NCBI GenBank assembly: GCA_950022655.1
Contig: OX465583.1
Location: 34,685,360 to 34,749,359, forward strand
Direction: 5' to 3'
DNA from: Alentia gelatinosa
Taxonomy: Eukaryota; Annelida; Polychaeta; Phyllodocida; Polynoidae
DNA: 64,000 bases
Part shown: in pieces, positions 1-12,506 of the stretch
Numbering within the stretch: position 1 is the first letter of the stretch
How the letters are laid out: the number at the start of each line of letters is the position of its first letter
The notes under the pieces: model-generated
Database searches by the model: none
What the model was told of the DNA's origin: nothing
The model's input: only the letters and a program-made list of their open reading frames with translations
Position numbers and translations under genes: made by a program

Positions 1-16
1 CACTAGGGGGCGCCAG
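1..16 (+). promoter_or_regulatory. CTCF-like motif at the window edge
   Basis: The first bases read CACTAGGGGGCGCCAG, very close to the bilaterian CTCF core (CCASYAGRKGGCRS). The 5' end of the motif is cut by the window. It lies about 17 bases upstream of two CACGTG boxes. Occupancy cannot be judged from sequence; a chance GC-rich match is possible. Confidence 0.4.
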
Positions 17-31
17 GGACACTCGGATGGT

Positions 32-45
32 CACGTGTTCACGTG
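32..45. promoter_or_regulatory. Paired CACGTG E-boxes
   Basis: CACGTG occurs at 32-37 and again at 40-45, two palindromic E-boxes 8 bp apart. CACGTG is the site of bHLH-ZIP and bHLH-PAS factors such as USF, MYC/MAX and CLOCK. The same pairing of a CTCF-like word with nearby CACGTG recurs at 25.1-25.2 kb and 28.2-28.3 kb. Confidence 0.4.
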
Positions 46-88
46 ATAGGGGCTTCTGGAGGAACACTGCCCTCTCCGTATACCTTGT

Positions 89-175
89 GACCATGGGGTT
101 GGCCTTGACCTTACGGCCGGTGCAGGGCGCAGAGCCGGGGGTGGGATACAGCAATGTTGCCGATGATGTATACAA
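89..175. repeat. Dispersed repeat, copy 1
   Basis: This stretch shares ordered blocks with 8490-8620: CCATGGGGTTGGCC against CCATGGGGTTGCCC, then GGTGGGATACAGCAATG against GGATGGGATATAGAAACT, then CCGATGATGTATAC against CTGATGATATATG. The blocks are in the same order and orientation, so this is an old dispersed repeat. Its class is unknown. Confidence 0.45.
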
Positions 176-1849
176 CGCAAGGTAAGTTACCTGGCCCTGT
201 TATTCCTGAAACCTTTAATTCAAAGATGGCAGAGTATGAATTGAGCCTCATTTACACCAATAAACAGCGGTTCGAATCCCCCCTTACACCCCAGTCCCAT
301 TCCATGGCCAACAACAATGTGTTTCATGTTTTCTCAGTTTCACTAAGGCAGTAAATTCCTTGTGGAAAATATTTCCACTTTTTTCTTTATGAACCCAGCT
401 GACATCCCTGTTTAATTGCAGCCACAAAGTATTCTTATTTGAATAATGAATTCCTAAAAGAAGTAATATGCAGACTTCTTTTCTAAATTGCGTTACAATA
501 CAGCGGATTTTATTTCATTCAGGTACATGAGGATGTAAATGGGAAAAAAACTTCATTCGGGGAATTTTGGTGTTGGATGGGATTATTAGGACATTACTTC
601 AATCCGTCAGAAAAAAAGTTTACTTTTATTAAGAAATTTAATCAATCGTTAATCGAAAACACCGATATTAACCAATTGAATGTGAAACAATGAGGGCATA
701 AATTTGATCTCCCAAAACTGATTTAAGATGTATATACGTCTTTGTTGTACCCTCGGAAACATGATGACTCAAAATCCCGTAATATTTCATTAATCCTCTG
801 CAAATCATTTATGCCTCATCACTTTCAATTCTGCATGAATCGTGTAGCTGGCTTTCCTAAGATACAGATTGCACTTTTATTGATGTCAACAAGACTTGAA
901 TCCGGTATAAGATTTCAGGATTGTGAGAATCCCCCCATATAATTAGAATTAATGATGTTTTTGTAGCGGGTCTCCGGCAACCCCCAAGGCAGTTCAAGCT
1001 AAAAGGTTGCCCCTTTGAGTGGATTATTCAATAAATATTCTTTATCAAGTATGAAACATGCATTCGTTAATATAGAAATCTTCAGTCATAATCGTTTGAG
1101 TTCAGTATCAAATTTGATTTGAATTTGCTTTTTCAATTTTATTTTATAATACACAATCTCAGAACAAGACAGGTTACATGAATTTGATATTTATAACATA
1201 AATATGTATGAAAACAAGAGGAATCTGGACCATAACTTTGAGATCGTGGCCTTGAGTTGATTGCACAACAGATCCTGAGCTCTGGATCATTGTTCTGCCT
1301 ACACGCAGTCAATTGATCGATAATCAACATGAGTGGAATTAACAATGGCCGCCCTAGATATGCTCACTATTAAGGGGGCTCTAGATTTGTTCATGAACTA
1401 ATATTAAGCTTCAGATCATTGTGTTAATGTAAGTCTCGCCAATCTTCTTAACATTATCCTATGGGCGACTGAGCTTCTCAATTGCCGCCTCCTCTCCTAA
1501 TGAGTATTCCATAAGCAGCTGAGTAGGGCTGAACATTTAACTGGACTTTGCGATGGAATGTAGCATGGCTAGACAGAACCGTTTTGCATATTGCAAACTA
1601 ATTCAGTTATTGTAGATTCTACCGGATCAAGGCCGGAAGAAGTTGGGGGTCGGCTGATGAAATAATCTCTGACGATTTTTGAATCCCTTGACTACTACTC
1701 TCCCTTCCAGGAAAATAAATTATGGATTTATCAACTTAAAAAGTCAACGTTGTGATTGGGTGATATTCACCTCCATCTTGGCTATGATAGAGGGAAATCT
1801 AGGGACAGCTGAGATCAGAACCTACTCTTTATGAGTTTATTTGTTTGGG
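176..1849. other. No gene recognised
   Basis: AT-rich sequence. It contains an isolated pol III B-box-like word (GGTTCGAATCC near 269) with no tRNA fold around it. The 66-68 aa open frames here show no domain or splice context. Nothing else is supportable. Confidence 0.6.
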
Positions 1850-2105
1850 TAGTTTACCGGCCGATATATTCTATCAGGCTTAATTTGGTTGAGATGAATT
1901 CATGTAGAAATCTCAACCATACATATCAACCGATGTGAGAGTTCTTTCATTTCCCACACTACATAAACATGGTATGAGAACGACTGATCTTTGATAATTC
2001 TACTACTGGTTGGGATGAAAGAGAAAGGTGGCTCCAGTTCGAACAGACACGGCCGAACAACCTTGGGGTTACTAGTCCAGTGTATTAACTACTGGGCAAA
2101 TTCAC
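1850..2105 (-). mobile_element. tRNA-Thr-like SINE, degraded copy
   Basis: On the minus strand the tRNA-like head lies near 2095-2040 and the body extends to about 1850. The head keeps GGACTAGTAACCCCAAGG, matching GGACTTGTAACCCCAAGG in the better copy at 24.0-24.3 kb. The body words AAACATGGTATGAGAA and GAATTCATGTAGAAATCTCA also match that copy. Both pol III boxes are eroded here. The two copies support each other as one SINE family. Confidence 0.7.
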
Positions 2106-2124
2106 CTATTAAATTATATTAAGA

Positions 2125-2273
2125 GGTCATCCATAAAGTACATACGCAGAAATTTCTGATTCCCCACCCCAACTCCCAATCTTGTACGCAATAGGAAGGG
2201 ACATACACAAGTTTTCCAAATCTTTTGACTCCCCCACCCCTCCTAAGTGGGTGCACATTTTATGGATGGACCC
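2125..2273. mobile_element. MITE with CATCCATAAA-type inverted ends, copy 1
   Basis: The left end reads GTCATCCATAAAGTACATAC and the right end, reverse-complemented, reads TCCATCCATAAAATGTGCAC, giving a short-TIR element of about 150 bp. A second copy lies inverted at 13592-13720, with matching internal blocks (TTTGGAAA, TGTGTA, TGTACAAGAT, CAGAAATTT). Non-coding; superfamily not determined. Confidence 0.65.
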
Positions 2274-2727
2274 CAGGATGGACCCTAAGGTGTTGCATCA
2301 CTTAAGCAAAATTTCAACATTTTGGCAGAAATGAGCTGTTCTTATTCATTCATTTAAGTCGCCTCCCGCCAAATCTAAACGAGAGATATATTGCGTATGG
2401 TAACTTCCAGCAGGCCAAGTCAGAATCAACTCTAGAGAAAACCCAAAGGTAGCAGGAAGTCTCCCTGTCCTGTATGGGAAATTGCGGAGGGGATTATCTA
2501 TGGATTGCACTGTGACACGCACATTATTCATGTAGCACCACAGGTTGGCCTAACTCTGTGACGACAATAGAGAAATCATGTTACACAGAAAGGTGCTGGT
2601 CCATCACTGTCAACCGATATGCTCCAAATTGGAGAGCAGGTCTGGGGAGAAAAACGAAACGTACGAGAGAGGATACTCTTATATTCAGTATATCGCGTCT
2701 ACTACATATCAGGTATATATATATATA

Positions 2728-3130
2728 TAGACAATAATCGATGGTTTTGTGGACAGACGTCCGTAAACCACGAGTGGTTGACGCGTAGTAATACACGAGC
2801 GTTAGCGAGTGTATTACGACGTCAACCGCGAGTGGTTTACAGAGCTGCCTGTCCACAAAATCATCGTTTGTTGCATTTATTATCCATCTTTTCGAATAAA
2901 TTAAACCCAGTAATTGCCATGTTAATGGGTATAACACTACGAACTATTTCTTTGCTCTATAGCAAAAGGGACTATTTTCCCCGTATACCATGGTTTTGAG
3001 GCCGTATACCACAGGTTTGAATCCGTATACCACAGTTATGGTATCTGACAGGTTTTATACAATGGGTAGTGGTTTACTGAGTCCCTATACATTTTCAATG
3101 GGGGCTTTGTATACGATGGATAATAAATAT
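2728..3130. mobile_element. Hairpin-plus-body modular element, subfamily A copy 1
   Basis: A nested hairpin (2739-2866) is followed by a 254-bp body (2875-3128) whose ends are a perfect 13-bp inverted repeat, ATTTATTATCCAT and ATGGATAATAAAT. The body carries the word CCGTATACCAYRG at 2981, 3002 and 3023, exactly 21 bp apart. A diverged form of the end motif (ATAGACAATAAT) also lies outside the hairpin, so the layout is end, hairpin, end, body, end. The second copy (39632-40032) is inverted, has the same body length and has hairpin and body in the same order. No protein is encoded. The class is unknown to me; a non-autonomous DNA element is the simplest reading. Confidence 0.75.
2739..2866. 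repeat. Nested hairpin of element A1
   Basis: Outer arms CGATGGTTTTGTGGACAG and CTGTCCACAAAATCATCG pair at 17 of 18 positions. Inner arms run 2763-2796 and 2809-2840, with GTAAACCAC, GGTTGACG and GTAATACAC pairing in order. The tip is GAGCGTTAGCGA. Each arm is itself partly palindromic (AACCACGAGTGGTT), so a cruciform or T-shaped fold is possible. Confidence 0.85.
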
Positions 3131-6100
3131 ATATCATCATCGAAGGTAAATACGGCGTGGATTGAATTGTTACATAGAAGTTAGTATTTCCCACTAGTTC
3201 TCGTCAAACCAAATAGAGCCTAATGAACATGGACTTATGAATGCCATAATAATGAATGATTTTTCCCATATCACAAATGCATATGCCGAATTTGAAGCAA
3301 CACGTTTCTGTAAAACATGATGTTGAAAACACTCGTCACTGTTTTACCTAATTCCTCCTTATGTTTTTAAAAGATATCGCTTGCCATATAGTGTAAAAGA
3401 TAAGCAAGCATTTTATAACACATATTGGTTCAGGGGAAAATAAGATGTACCGGAGTGACGCATATTCGCTCAGAGAAACCCAAACGTAAATTCAAACATT
3501 TTCCTCTTTCTCCTTTTCACCACCGTGAGTGGATATTCCTAACTATGGTCGTATTATCATCGCTAAATATGGGACTCCTTAGGAGCATGATGTCTCAGGG
3601 TTTAAATACCAAAAGGCAGCCTCGACCACGTCACTTATTGATAGGACCATGCCACGAAGGAAAAAGGGAACTCTCTGAGAGTGAGTGGATACGGGGTTTC
3701 ATTCCTTACGGAAAGACGTAATTACGAAACAACTATAATAGGTTTTTGATATAAAATTGATATGCGACTACATGTTCAAGAAGTCATCTACTTAATTGAA
3801 TGTTACACAGAGCCAGCCTCTGATTTCTTTACAATGTATTTTAGTATCTATATAAATCTAAGAAACACTGTGCACAATAGTAAGAGCTAACCGATAGAAA
3901 ACCAACATGTGAACAGGAAATCAATACTAATCCTTGCTAGAATAACGTAGGCATCCACTTTTGCATGCTACTGTTCTCAATGGTTCTGTAAATAGAGCAT
4001 ACATGATAGCCTTGGTTCCAGCAATTGCTGCGTATCTCGGCTTGACCCATTGTCCACAGGTCTCAGGATGGGGGGAGGGGTGTCACATTCTGGCAACGCT
4101 TCAATAACTCTAGTCATATGACAGGAAATGAGTTTGGCCAGCCTCTTTGCACACAGTGGCATTCAGGCATCTTCCATTCCACACCGCCTCCTGATGTTTA
4201 ATGGCATATGATAGGATATTGCCAGGTATCTGTAATTTAATATCCGTTGTGGCCAGAAGGTGGGGTTCGGTCAAAGGGCACATCTGTTATGACATAAAGT
4301 ATCTTATAAGCAGTTATCTAATAATATCCTCTGCCTTGACTGGCATTGGGAAACTTAGTTACTGAGGCTAGAACTTGTTCAAGATCTATTATTGTGGGTG
4401 GGGCACGGTCGAACAAAACGATCGAAATAGCGAAAACAAACTAGATCCAGCCAGGGTCAGTACGCTTCATCATCATTATGTACCTAACATTCAAGAATTT
4501 TTGTTGATTGTTTTATAACGCGGGCCGTATTTGTTATAGCGCGTCATATAAATTTTTCCGGGCCGTATTTCTTTATAGGATATGACAAGCAGCGGGTAGT
4601 ATATATTAGATATTCGCTCACATGTACATGATGATAATCTATAATACTGATGTTTTAGTGTCTGGCGTTAATTCGGAATTCAGTGTGTACTTTGGAAGTA
4701 TTAATTTCATCAAAGAATCAATATGATGCAAAGATGCAGAATTATTAGATGAGAACCCGTAAGAAAATGCATGTACTTTCCGAAAATAGAAAAATTACAA
4801 CGAGTAATTTACATAAAGAATACTACGACAATCGTACGGTTTATGACTTCAACAGATTTGCAATAAGGACGCGATAACTTGGAAAAAAATGCCAAATTTT
4901 AAAATTTCGGTCGGTAGCAGCTGAGGTGGACAAAATGATGTTTACCCAATCTGCAATGATAAACAGGTGTCTTGATGCGTGACTGTTTTCTCGACAGTAG
5001 GAATGTTTTCTCCACATCAATGTCAACAACCTGAACAAATTCAGCTGTCTGGAGCAGCAATATGAGAAATCACGACTGAACATTCTGCTCTCACATCTAT
5101 TTTGCACCTTATGATTCTTATATATGCTAATGAGAGAGTTAGAGATCATTCATGATAGCATGTACGACTTTTGAAACCAAAGTTGTCTATTTTTACCTTA
5201 ATCTATTTTCGATTTGCAAGGTTTTATAGGGTGAAAACGTAAGGAAAATTTATCAAGTCATAAGGACTTCTGAAACCAAAGGACTTGTTTTACCATTTAC
5301 TTGAAAACCATATTCCTAAAGAGTGATTGACCTGGACAAAATGATTTACTTCATGACAAAGAATGAATGATATCCACCACGATTCTCAGTTCACATAAGA
5401 ATATGGGCACTATCTATTTATCTATTTGACGCTATAGACATTCGCACATATTCGAAATGACAGCAGCAAGAAGTAGCCAAATTTTGGAGTTTTGATATGA
5501 TAAACTGGAAGAGTCCTTCCCCTTGAAAATACTCCTATAGGAGGACTGATTATTTTCACGAGCGATGATTAGAGTCAGAAGCACACTTTCCAGACGTAAC
5601 CCTGCCCTCCAGCACAGGGGCACCAGTGTCTTGGCTGAGTAGGTTGATTTGGAGGTAGTAGACCTAGCACTGTGGAGAGTACATATATACAACGGTCCTG
5701 CCAATAAGGGGCGGTATAGACACAAACAACAATCACGCCGTTTAACATCGAGGGTCAGAGAGGATGAGGGAGGGATGTAGACTGAGTCAGTCTACACTTT
5801 CGAGAACGTTGTCCCTCCGAGCCTCCATGTGTTTGTCTTCCAGAGAGGTCAAACGAAAGGACGCAATAGAATAGAAGGCGCAAAATTACCAGATACAACC
5901 AGAGGAGGCCGGAGAAGGAACCCTTCACCTCGATACTCCTTAAACTTTACAATACATGTCATAGAACTAGCTCCTTTTAAGAGAGTGTTTGGTGCACTGC
6001 CGTGGAATTGTCCTTAACCTCGATTTTAACAACCATCTTTAGGTACTAGACATCGCGATGTTTTTGTGGTTAAGATCTTCCCGCTCCTTTATTTAAATTC

Positions 6101-6757
6101 CCACCTTTGATAAATGCATGTAAAACGTGCTGTGAACCTATGTTAAGAATATTGCAGCTGTCGAGGTATACAAAAGAGTACTCCTGCTAACAGAGCAGTA
6201 TGCTACGAAATTACGTTTATGAAAGCTACCTGTATACTCAAAAGTAAGGGGAGGGGGCTTAGGCTCTGTCAATCAAGAACAAACTTCAAGATTGTCAATG
6301 GTGCCCTATCTATGGAGAACGATAAAACAATCCTTGTTTGCTATTCCCGCACACACACAGCTCATTATAACGGATAATTTATGGTCATTGTTTTGGCAAA
6401 GATGGTCGGTTGAGCAGCTCATTAGGAGTTAGACAGTCAATCAATCTGCTCCAATTCAGCAGAACCCGGATCCATCTCGACCAACTCAATCCTGCTGTGG
6501 GCATTTTTTTCTACGACCTGATTCTCAACACCGTCTACACCATGTTCACTGTCGAGCACTGCTGTCAGTTACTCTGGTCCCGCTGTTGATCCTCTTTGCA
6601 TTTAGTCTGGGGGCTAACGTTGGTCACTGAAAACCGAATGGCGTTTTTTTAAGGGGCGATATTTTAATGCAGATGACCTGTAATATTATGATACCTGCAA
6701 ATATGGTTCAATCTCCTTTTATCTGATAGTCTTTTCATGTAAAGAGTCGCGCTGTGA
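3131..6757. other. No gene recognised
   Basis: About 3.6 kb of AT-rich sequence. A short block near 4520-4600 repeats GGGCCGTATTT twice. Open frames of 60-118 aa, including those at 3425-3721 and 4841-5149, lack homology I can recognise, splice context or codon character. I treat them as chance. Confidence 0.6.
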
Positions 6758-6995
6758 AATTCTCCCTTTAACATGGGTAAAGGTTGTAGCATCAATGCAA
6801 ATGAGGCTGTCTCATCAGCTCATATACTGAAAATGTTTTTCTTACAAGGGGGTGAAGTTGCAATGGCAATACATATATAGTTGGATAGTCCTTTCTAACT
6901 GGGGCAAGGTTATGGCATCAGCGGATATGATAGCATAGACCCTTCTTACAGTGGATGAAAAACTGTGGCATCAGTGCCTATAGCGGAGCCTGAAT
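6758..6995. repeat. Diverged tandem repeat, about 53-bp unit
   Basis: Four consecutive segments start near 6758, 6836, 6889 and 6942. Each follows the pattern pyrimidine-rich start, then a GG/GTGAA block, then GTTGYARTGGCATCA-like, then ATAGT. The last three are spaced about 53 bp apart. They are well diverged, so this is an old minisatellite. Confidence 0.5.
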
Positions 6996-8489
6996 GAGAT
7001 TGGTAGAGACTAGCCTTCAGGGATTACAGATATAAATTGCGGTTAGAAAAATCAGTCAGCAGGCAAATTCTACTGTATGAACCTACACTTACACGTCCAT
7101 ATTTCAACACTCGGTCTTCCCCTATATGCTGTACACAGGGCAGTTTGGCAACATGATAATGCAGCCATTTTGACCTATAAAAAAAATCACGGAAAACTCA
7201 AGTGCTACACAGTGCTAGATTTGGTCAGACTATTTGATGACAATATAAGAGGTCAATATCATCTATTGGTATCTAATGCTAATGTTTGAGTAATGTTCAC
7301 GTTTTATGTCCTGAGGTTGTTGAACGAGCGTCGATTTCATTCATGAGCTGGGTTTTTTTTTCAGATTAATGTAATGGAAATGGTTATCTTTGTATATACA
7401 ATAACTAATTTAACAGGAAAATATTTCTTTTCATGATGATAAAGCTCATATTCAGCTGCAGATTTGGACAGAGCCAGATTATTCTGTGGGCAGGCGGCAA
7501 TATATTAGGCAATCAAGATACCGAGCTACATACATGTACTTGCAATTGGAATGTGTAAGCCGTCAGCTTTTAATACTGTTTTCACCGCCTATATTGACGT
7601 TATGCTTCACTGAGTACTCTGCCTGCGGAATTCCTCAGATGGTGATTTCCAATCTACTTATTCATTCCATCTGTTTCCAAATCATGCCAATTCACCTTAT
7701 GACATACCTTAAATCACATTTAAAGAACGACTTCATTGACGTTATGAGCAATTTATGTCGTGAGAAAGTTTCATTGCCTTATAGATGTAAGTGATAAGAA
7801 TTATAACAAGGAATTGCCAAGGATCAGATAGGAAATGCCTAGTCTCTCTATCAATAGCATTCATGATGAAATGTGAAGCCGATCCATCAAACAGTCTGCA
7901 GGTGCAGGGAGAAATCTAAATTGGAATCAGAGAGGGTTAGGCTTTCAATAAACAGGTTCCTAAGGTTCCTGATAGGGGAACTCCCAACTTGGGCCTGGCC
8001 CAAAATGATAGGATAAAGCTGCAATAGAGCGATTGCGTTGAGTATATCAGTGTGGTAAACATGTATAAAGTAATTACTTTATGTAATCTTTAATGTGTTT
8101 TTATATTTATATCATTAACCTTGACCCAACAGCCCGCTTATATTGGCTGTCACGCAAATAGTTGTAAGCTCCAAATATGAAAAAAGAAAACCAAGTATGA
8201 TATTCTAATGTGTGACTGTCCAATGATGATCGAATTTTTTACTGTCCAATGCCATTATTATACATTTGAGAGGTACGATTTAGATGCTTCTTTTCAAAAT
8301 TTATTTTGGAATGAGTGAAATTGTGAACAAAACGTCGAAATCGACAATAAACTTTGGACTACAAGACCATTTCCTAGAATAGAATGACTATACTCACAAT
8401 GACTAGAATGATTCTAATATTAATCTTTCGGAAACATATCAGTCTATGTCATAGCCCCAAGCAAGCTAATAGGAGCACCGCCACACATA
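6996..8489. other. No gene recognised
   Basis: AT-rich sequence. The 102-aa open frame at 7486-7794 is the longest here. It has no recognisable motif, no acceptor or donor pair bounding a GC-rich core, and no repeat support. Confidence 0.55.
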
Positions 8490-8620
8490 CTAACCCCATG
8501 GGGTTGCCCTGAGAGAACCATTCAGGTAGGCAACTGGTATAATCCAGACTCAGGGGACTTGGCACCAGGATGGGATATAGAAACTATGCCTGATGATATA
8601 TGAAGTGTATCTGTAGAGCG
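8490..8620. repeat. Dispersed repeat, copy 2
   Basis: Second copy of the repeat at 89-175, in the same orientation, with the same block order (CCATGGGGTTG, then GGRTGGGATAYAG, then YGATGATRTATR). Class unknown. Confidence 0.45.
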
Positions 8621-10680
8621 ACAGTTCGGTCATGGCTGGACCGTCTGGCGACCAACTTCAATAGTTTCCACAAGGTTTTGTGGGTATGGCCTCGGAAGAA
8701 GATAAGGCGCCGAGTTCATATGGTGTAAATCTTGAGCATTTGCTCTTGACGCAATGTAAGTATGATGGGAACCCAACACATTGCACGTCGTTAAAATGCG
8801 ACCTGGCCAATTTCAACTACTAATAGGAAATATCCATCTACTAAATCTGACTGTACATTGCTTTCCAAGAAAACATTATGCCACCTGGTGATAATGCGCG
8901 TGTTTCTCTACAATTCTGCTGCAGATGTGCTTCCCGTCATTGCATGATGGATGTCACTTGGAGATTGTTGTAAGACCATGACTGTCCATATGTTGGGCAA
9001 TTTTGTAATTTTACCAAGGAAATCTAATAAGAACCTAAAAAGGTTTAATCCCTGCTTCATATAATATTTTTCTCCGGTGCACTCACATATAAACCAAAGG
9101 AAGTAATGCATAGAATATCTTAAAACGATATTGCCGTTCTGGGGATTTCTGCCACTAAAAATACTTGTCCGCCAATTATTTAATCAAACTTTATCATTCT
9201 ATAAGATTGATACCTAATGCCAATCAGCTGTAAATGGTTCGTAGTTGCGCCGCCCTCCTGCTGCTCAGTGTTGAGAAAAGATTCACGTAGATCTATACGT
9301 AACACCCACATGCCATTAGTGTATTTTATAGCGGCAGAGTGGCGTTCCCAAAACATTTTGAGGTCTCGCAAGTCTCACTAAATGCTAGATTCTCTGCTAT
9401 AGCTCTTAATGTCAGATGAAATACCAACATTGAGTGCATGGTGTTTGCTCATACGTACTCTACCCCTACTCTGATTCCCCACATTCAGGGACAACCTATA
9501 CGCACACAACAGCAAACCCAGCAAACCCAATTAAGTCCTATCCCTATCCCCACGCCCACAGATCATTGATAATCACTGCATTGTTGACTGGAGAAATAGA
9601 ATTGTTATTTAGATCACTCAGACTAAGATAGTATTCATCATGCCGAGCTATGATTTACAGATTTTGGAAGTTGGGTGTGATTGGAGGAGGGCACTATGGC
9701 GCGGGAAATGTTGACGGGATGCAGGAGTCGAATTACTGTCTATGCAAACACACTACTGCTCCGTAAAGGTGCCAGTGACTGAGCTAGTATGAGGTGTAGA
9801 GTGCCTAGAGTATGGTTCACCAGCTGTACAGCAGCCTCGCCTCTGTAGCTGCCAGGATTGTAGATTTTCATTAAGACAAACATTAAGGGTGCATTTTACG
9901 ATTACTTCAATGAAATAGGAGACAAAGCTCGTAAAAATAGGATGGCTAGACAGCTGATTTTATAGGTGAACTCTATCAGCCAACCCAAGGTTTATTGGTA
10001 TTCAATGGGTTTGACTGATTTCACTTTCTACCCAGACTGTTGGTTGTGTATACTGACTCATATGAGGGGGTCGTTTTCTTCGAGTGAAATACTTCCTTAT
10101 CATTCAATTACTGGAGAACCCGCCTCAAAACGAAGTCGCCCGGGATTCTCTCGCCTCGAAACGAACCCACGACGTTTTGACGTTTCCTTGAATTGTATCA
10201 AAATAATTACTTATTATCTGCGCATGTGAGGTTTTTAGTGTTAAGGAAAGGCATCACGTGCACTGTACCTGCCTGCTGTGTTGCCATACCGTTGCTGCAA
10301 AAGGGGGTTAATATTGCCTTGAAACGGGCCGAATTCTCCTTTAAACTATGGGACGGTTTCATTTCGGGGTCAGTTTTCCGCTAACCATTATATGACACCA
10401 TTATTGAATTTTTAATACGTTTCTTTTTGGGGTGTTGTTGAAAAAGTTATCAAATCTTTCACACTACAATGAAAATGGCATTCGCTAGCGTTTCTTGAAT
10501 ATTGCACCATGCGCTTTCCTAGATGTCACGAATCCCTTTAAAATAACCTGTAGATAATCAGCAAAGATATGCTTTTGGGTTTCTGTTGAAATGGAATTCA
10601 TTATATATACATGGTGCAGAACAATGGTTGGCCTCAGTGGTGTGGATTTACACGTCTGTGAGATCAAGCTTCTGAGATGA
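8621..10680. other. No gene recognised
   Basis: About 2 kb of AT-rich sequence with short open frames only. A CpG-containing block near 10120-10200 (AAACGAAGTCGCC and CGAAACGAACCCACGACG) has no gene signal attached. Confidence 0.55.
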
Positions 10681-10765
10681 GTTTAAATACAAGCACAGCA
10701 CCCAGTGGAATGACCAGTACTCGAACACCAGACCCTTTGATCTGCAGGTTAGCGCATTACTATTA
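10681..10765 (-). mobile_element. tRNA-Cys-like SINE head fragment
   Basis: The minus strand reads GCGCTAACCTGCAGATCAAA followed by GGGTCTGGTGTTCGAGTACT. CTGCAGATCAA matches the anticodon arm of tRNA-Cys(GCA), and GTTCGAGTA is a degraded B box. The tail CACTGGGTGCTGTGC resembles the head-body junction of many invertebrate tRNA SINEs. The acceptor and D arms are missing, so this is a truncated SINE or tRNA pseudogene. Confidence 0.45.
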
Positions 10766-11696
10766 CGTCATACTTAAGGTATTACAAAATGTTATTGGAT
10801 CTAGTCAGCTTTTATTCAAATTTCCTAAATGTCATTCTTTTAGGGGTGAACATGAAAAATATTGCCAAAACCCTATCATAAAAAAGAAATGTTTGCCTCA
10901 TTGATTAGATGTTCCATGGGCTCACGTTTTTACGCTTTGTCCTGTAAAAATAACAAGAAATTACTTTAACAAAATTATTCCAATTACAACCTCAAGTAAC
11001 ATGATGCGCTGGCAGACCTGTTAAAAAACCTGACAGACCCGAGAAAATTTACAGGCCTTACGATAAATAGAACCCGATAATTTCAAGTCCTTCTCCCGTT
11101 TAAGTACAAATAACTGCCAGGTAAGTAGGCAAGAATGAGTCTGGTGGGGGTATTTAAAACACGATAACCGTAAAAGCCTCCTTTATGACGTCAATGGACG
11201 ATCATCATTTTCGATTAATTGCTGTCATTAAACCTCTTTTATTTAAAAAGAAAAGTGACTGAAAGACAATTTGCAACCAAAGAAACACTGAACGGATTAA
11301 AGGGTGGTACTGTGTCACCAGAAATCGGTAGTCAGTTCTCCTGTGACCTGTTTCGCGATCGGTAACAAGTATCAGATATGCCCAAATTGAGTTGTTTGAA
11401 AGATGAAACAAAGTACCATTTATAGTATCTTCCAATTCGATACCTATCATTCAGGTACACGAATCAGGTTCTACTAACTTACTGTTCTAATAAAATCTTA
11501 AACCATGTTTCACTTTCAACTTCTAATATAAGTCTCAATGAGGTAAGTAAAATGCTTTATGGTTGATCGGGAATTTGGCCTACATTTCTCATATAATGTT
11601 CCCAAGTTAAGTTCGTCACATTTTAGTCTAGACCAAATTTTAATCTATGACTGTGGCATATTAAATGCTACCCTTCCAATGCCCATGGTGCCTCCA
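10766..11696. other. No gene recognised
   Basis: AT-rich, with no domain, repeat copy or credible exon seen. Confidence 0.6.
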
Positions 11697-11991
11697 TTTA
11701 TCCTACCCCTAATATAAAATCCCATAGGCTTAACATTGAGTTTCCGTATGCCACGCTGACTGGCATACGGAGTTTTATATGCCATTAGTGGCATACAGAA
11801 TTGCTATCACGTAATATTCCAAAATAGAGGAGACGGGGTAGGACAAAATCAAAACCTGATTCGTTTTAATCTTGGCCACCGCATGCCACTCCTGGAGTTT
11901 TGGCTCCGTACTTCACTCGGCTTTGCCTCATGAAGTCACTATGCCAAACTCCAGTCTTGGCATACTGTGGCCAAGATTGAAACTAATCCAG
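11697..11991. mobile_element. Hairpin-plus-body modular element, subfamily F
   Basis: The body at 11697-11847 is bounded by TTTATCCTACCCC and GGGGTAGGACAAA (12 of 13 match as an inverted repeat). It contains CCGTATGCCAC, its inverse CTGGCATACGG, and GTGGCATACAG. A 136-bp hairpin follows at 11856-11991, with arms about 80% complementary (TTTYAATCTTGGCCAC in both). Its tip is ACTTCACTCGGCTTTGCCTCATGAAGT, written here as arms ACTTCA and TGAAGT around CTCGGCTTTGCCTCA. The arms carry GCATGCCACTCC, echoing the body word. The module order matches copy A2. Confidence 0.7.
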
Positions 11992-12506
11992 TTATACGAT
12001 AGGATGCCATGCCATACAATTGCATGATACCTTAAGCCATCATTAGCAACAACACACACACGTATATATATACCTCGCCATTTTAAGGGTTTTCACTACC
12101 TCAGCCTCCAGACTCGTGACAAAGAAAGATATCAAAATAACTCGAAACAATCCAGCTCGTCCCACTGATTCATATTTCTTGATATAACTGCATGATGTAC
12201 CTAGAGTCTGTATAGGTCGAAGGAAATAATTAATCTGATTTTATCAAATTAACTAACCAAATTTCCTGAAGCAAGAAACGGTTGCTCAGAGTATCATTTT
12301 CCCCTCAGCAAAGCAGTTCCAATTTCCTAAGTTTCTTTTTGATAACTCCAGGGTAATTATTTCATTTCCGTTCAAATAATTATTGAGGGTTGTAGCGAAG
12401 CTGTGAGAATTGGAAAAAAACACCTTCAGCGGCGTTACGCTAAGGACCTGGTGAATGTAAGGATAGGTATCAATGAATAGTAAGCTTATGTCTCTGCCTG
12501 CATCCA
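11992..12506. other. Spacer 3' of a possible minus-strand exon
   Basis: AT-rich. Read on the minus strand this would be the 3' flank of the exon ending at 12507. I see no convincing AATAAA with a downstream element, so no 3' end is assigned. Confidence 0.4.

Noticed and set aside
269..279. tRNA gene suggested by a perfect GGTTCGAATCC B box
   Set aside because: No A box or cloverleaf can be built upstream.
2739..2866. Viral terminal-repeat origin for the T-shaped hairpins
   Set aside because: Nested palindromes are reminiscent of hairpin ends in some small DNA viruses, but there is no coding sequence and each is joined to a transposon-like body with short inverted ends.
2581..2999. Overlapping 118- and 126-codon frames on both strands
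   Set aside because: Both lie over the palindromic hairpin of element A1, whose symmetry opens frames on both strands.
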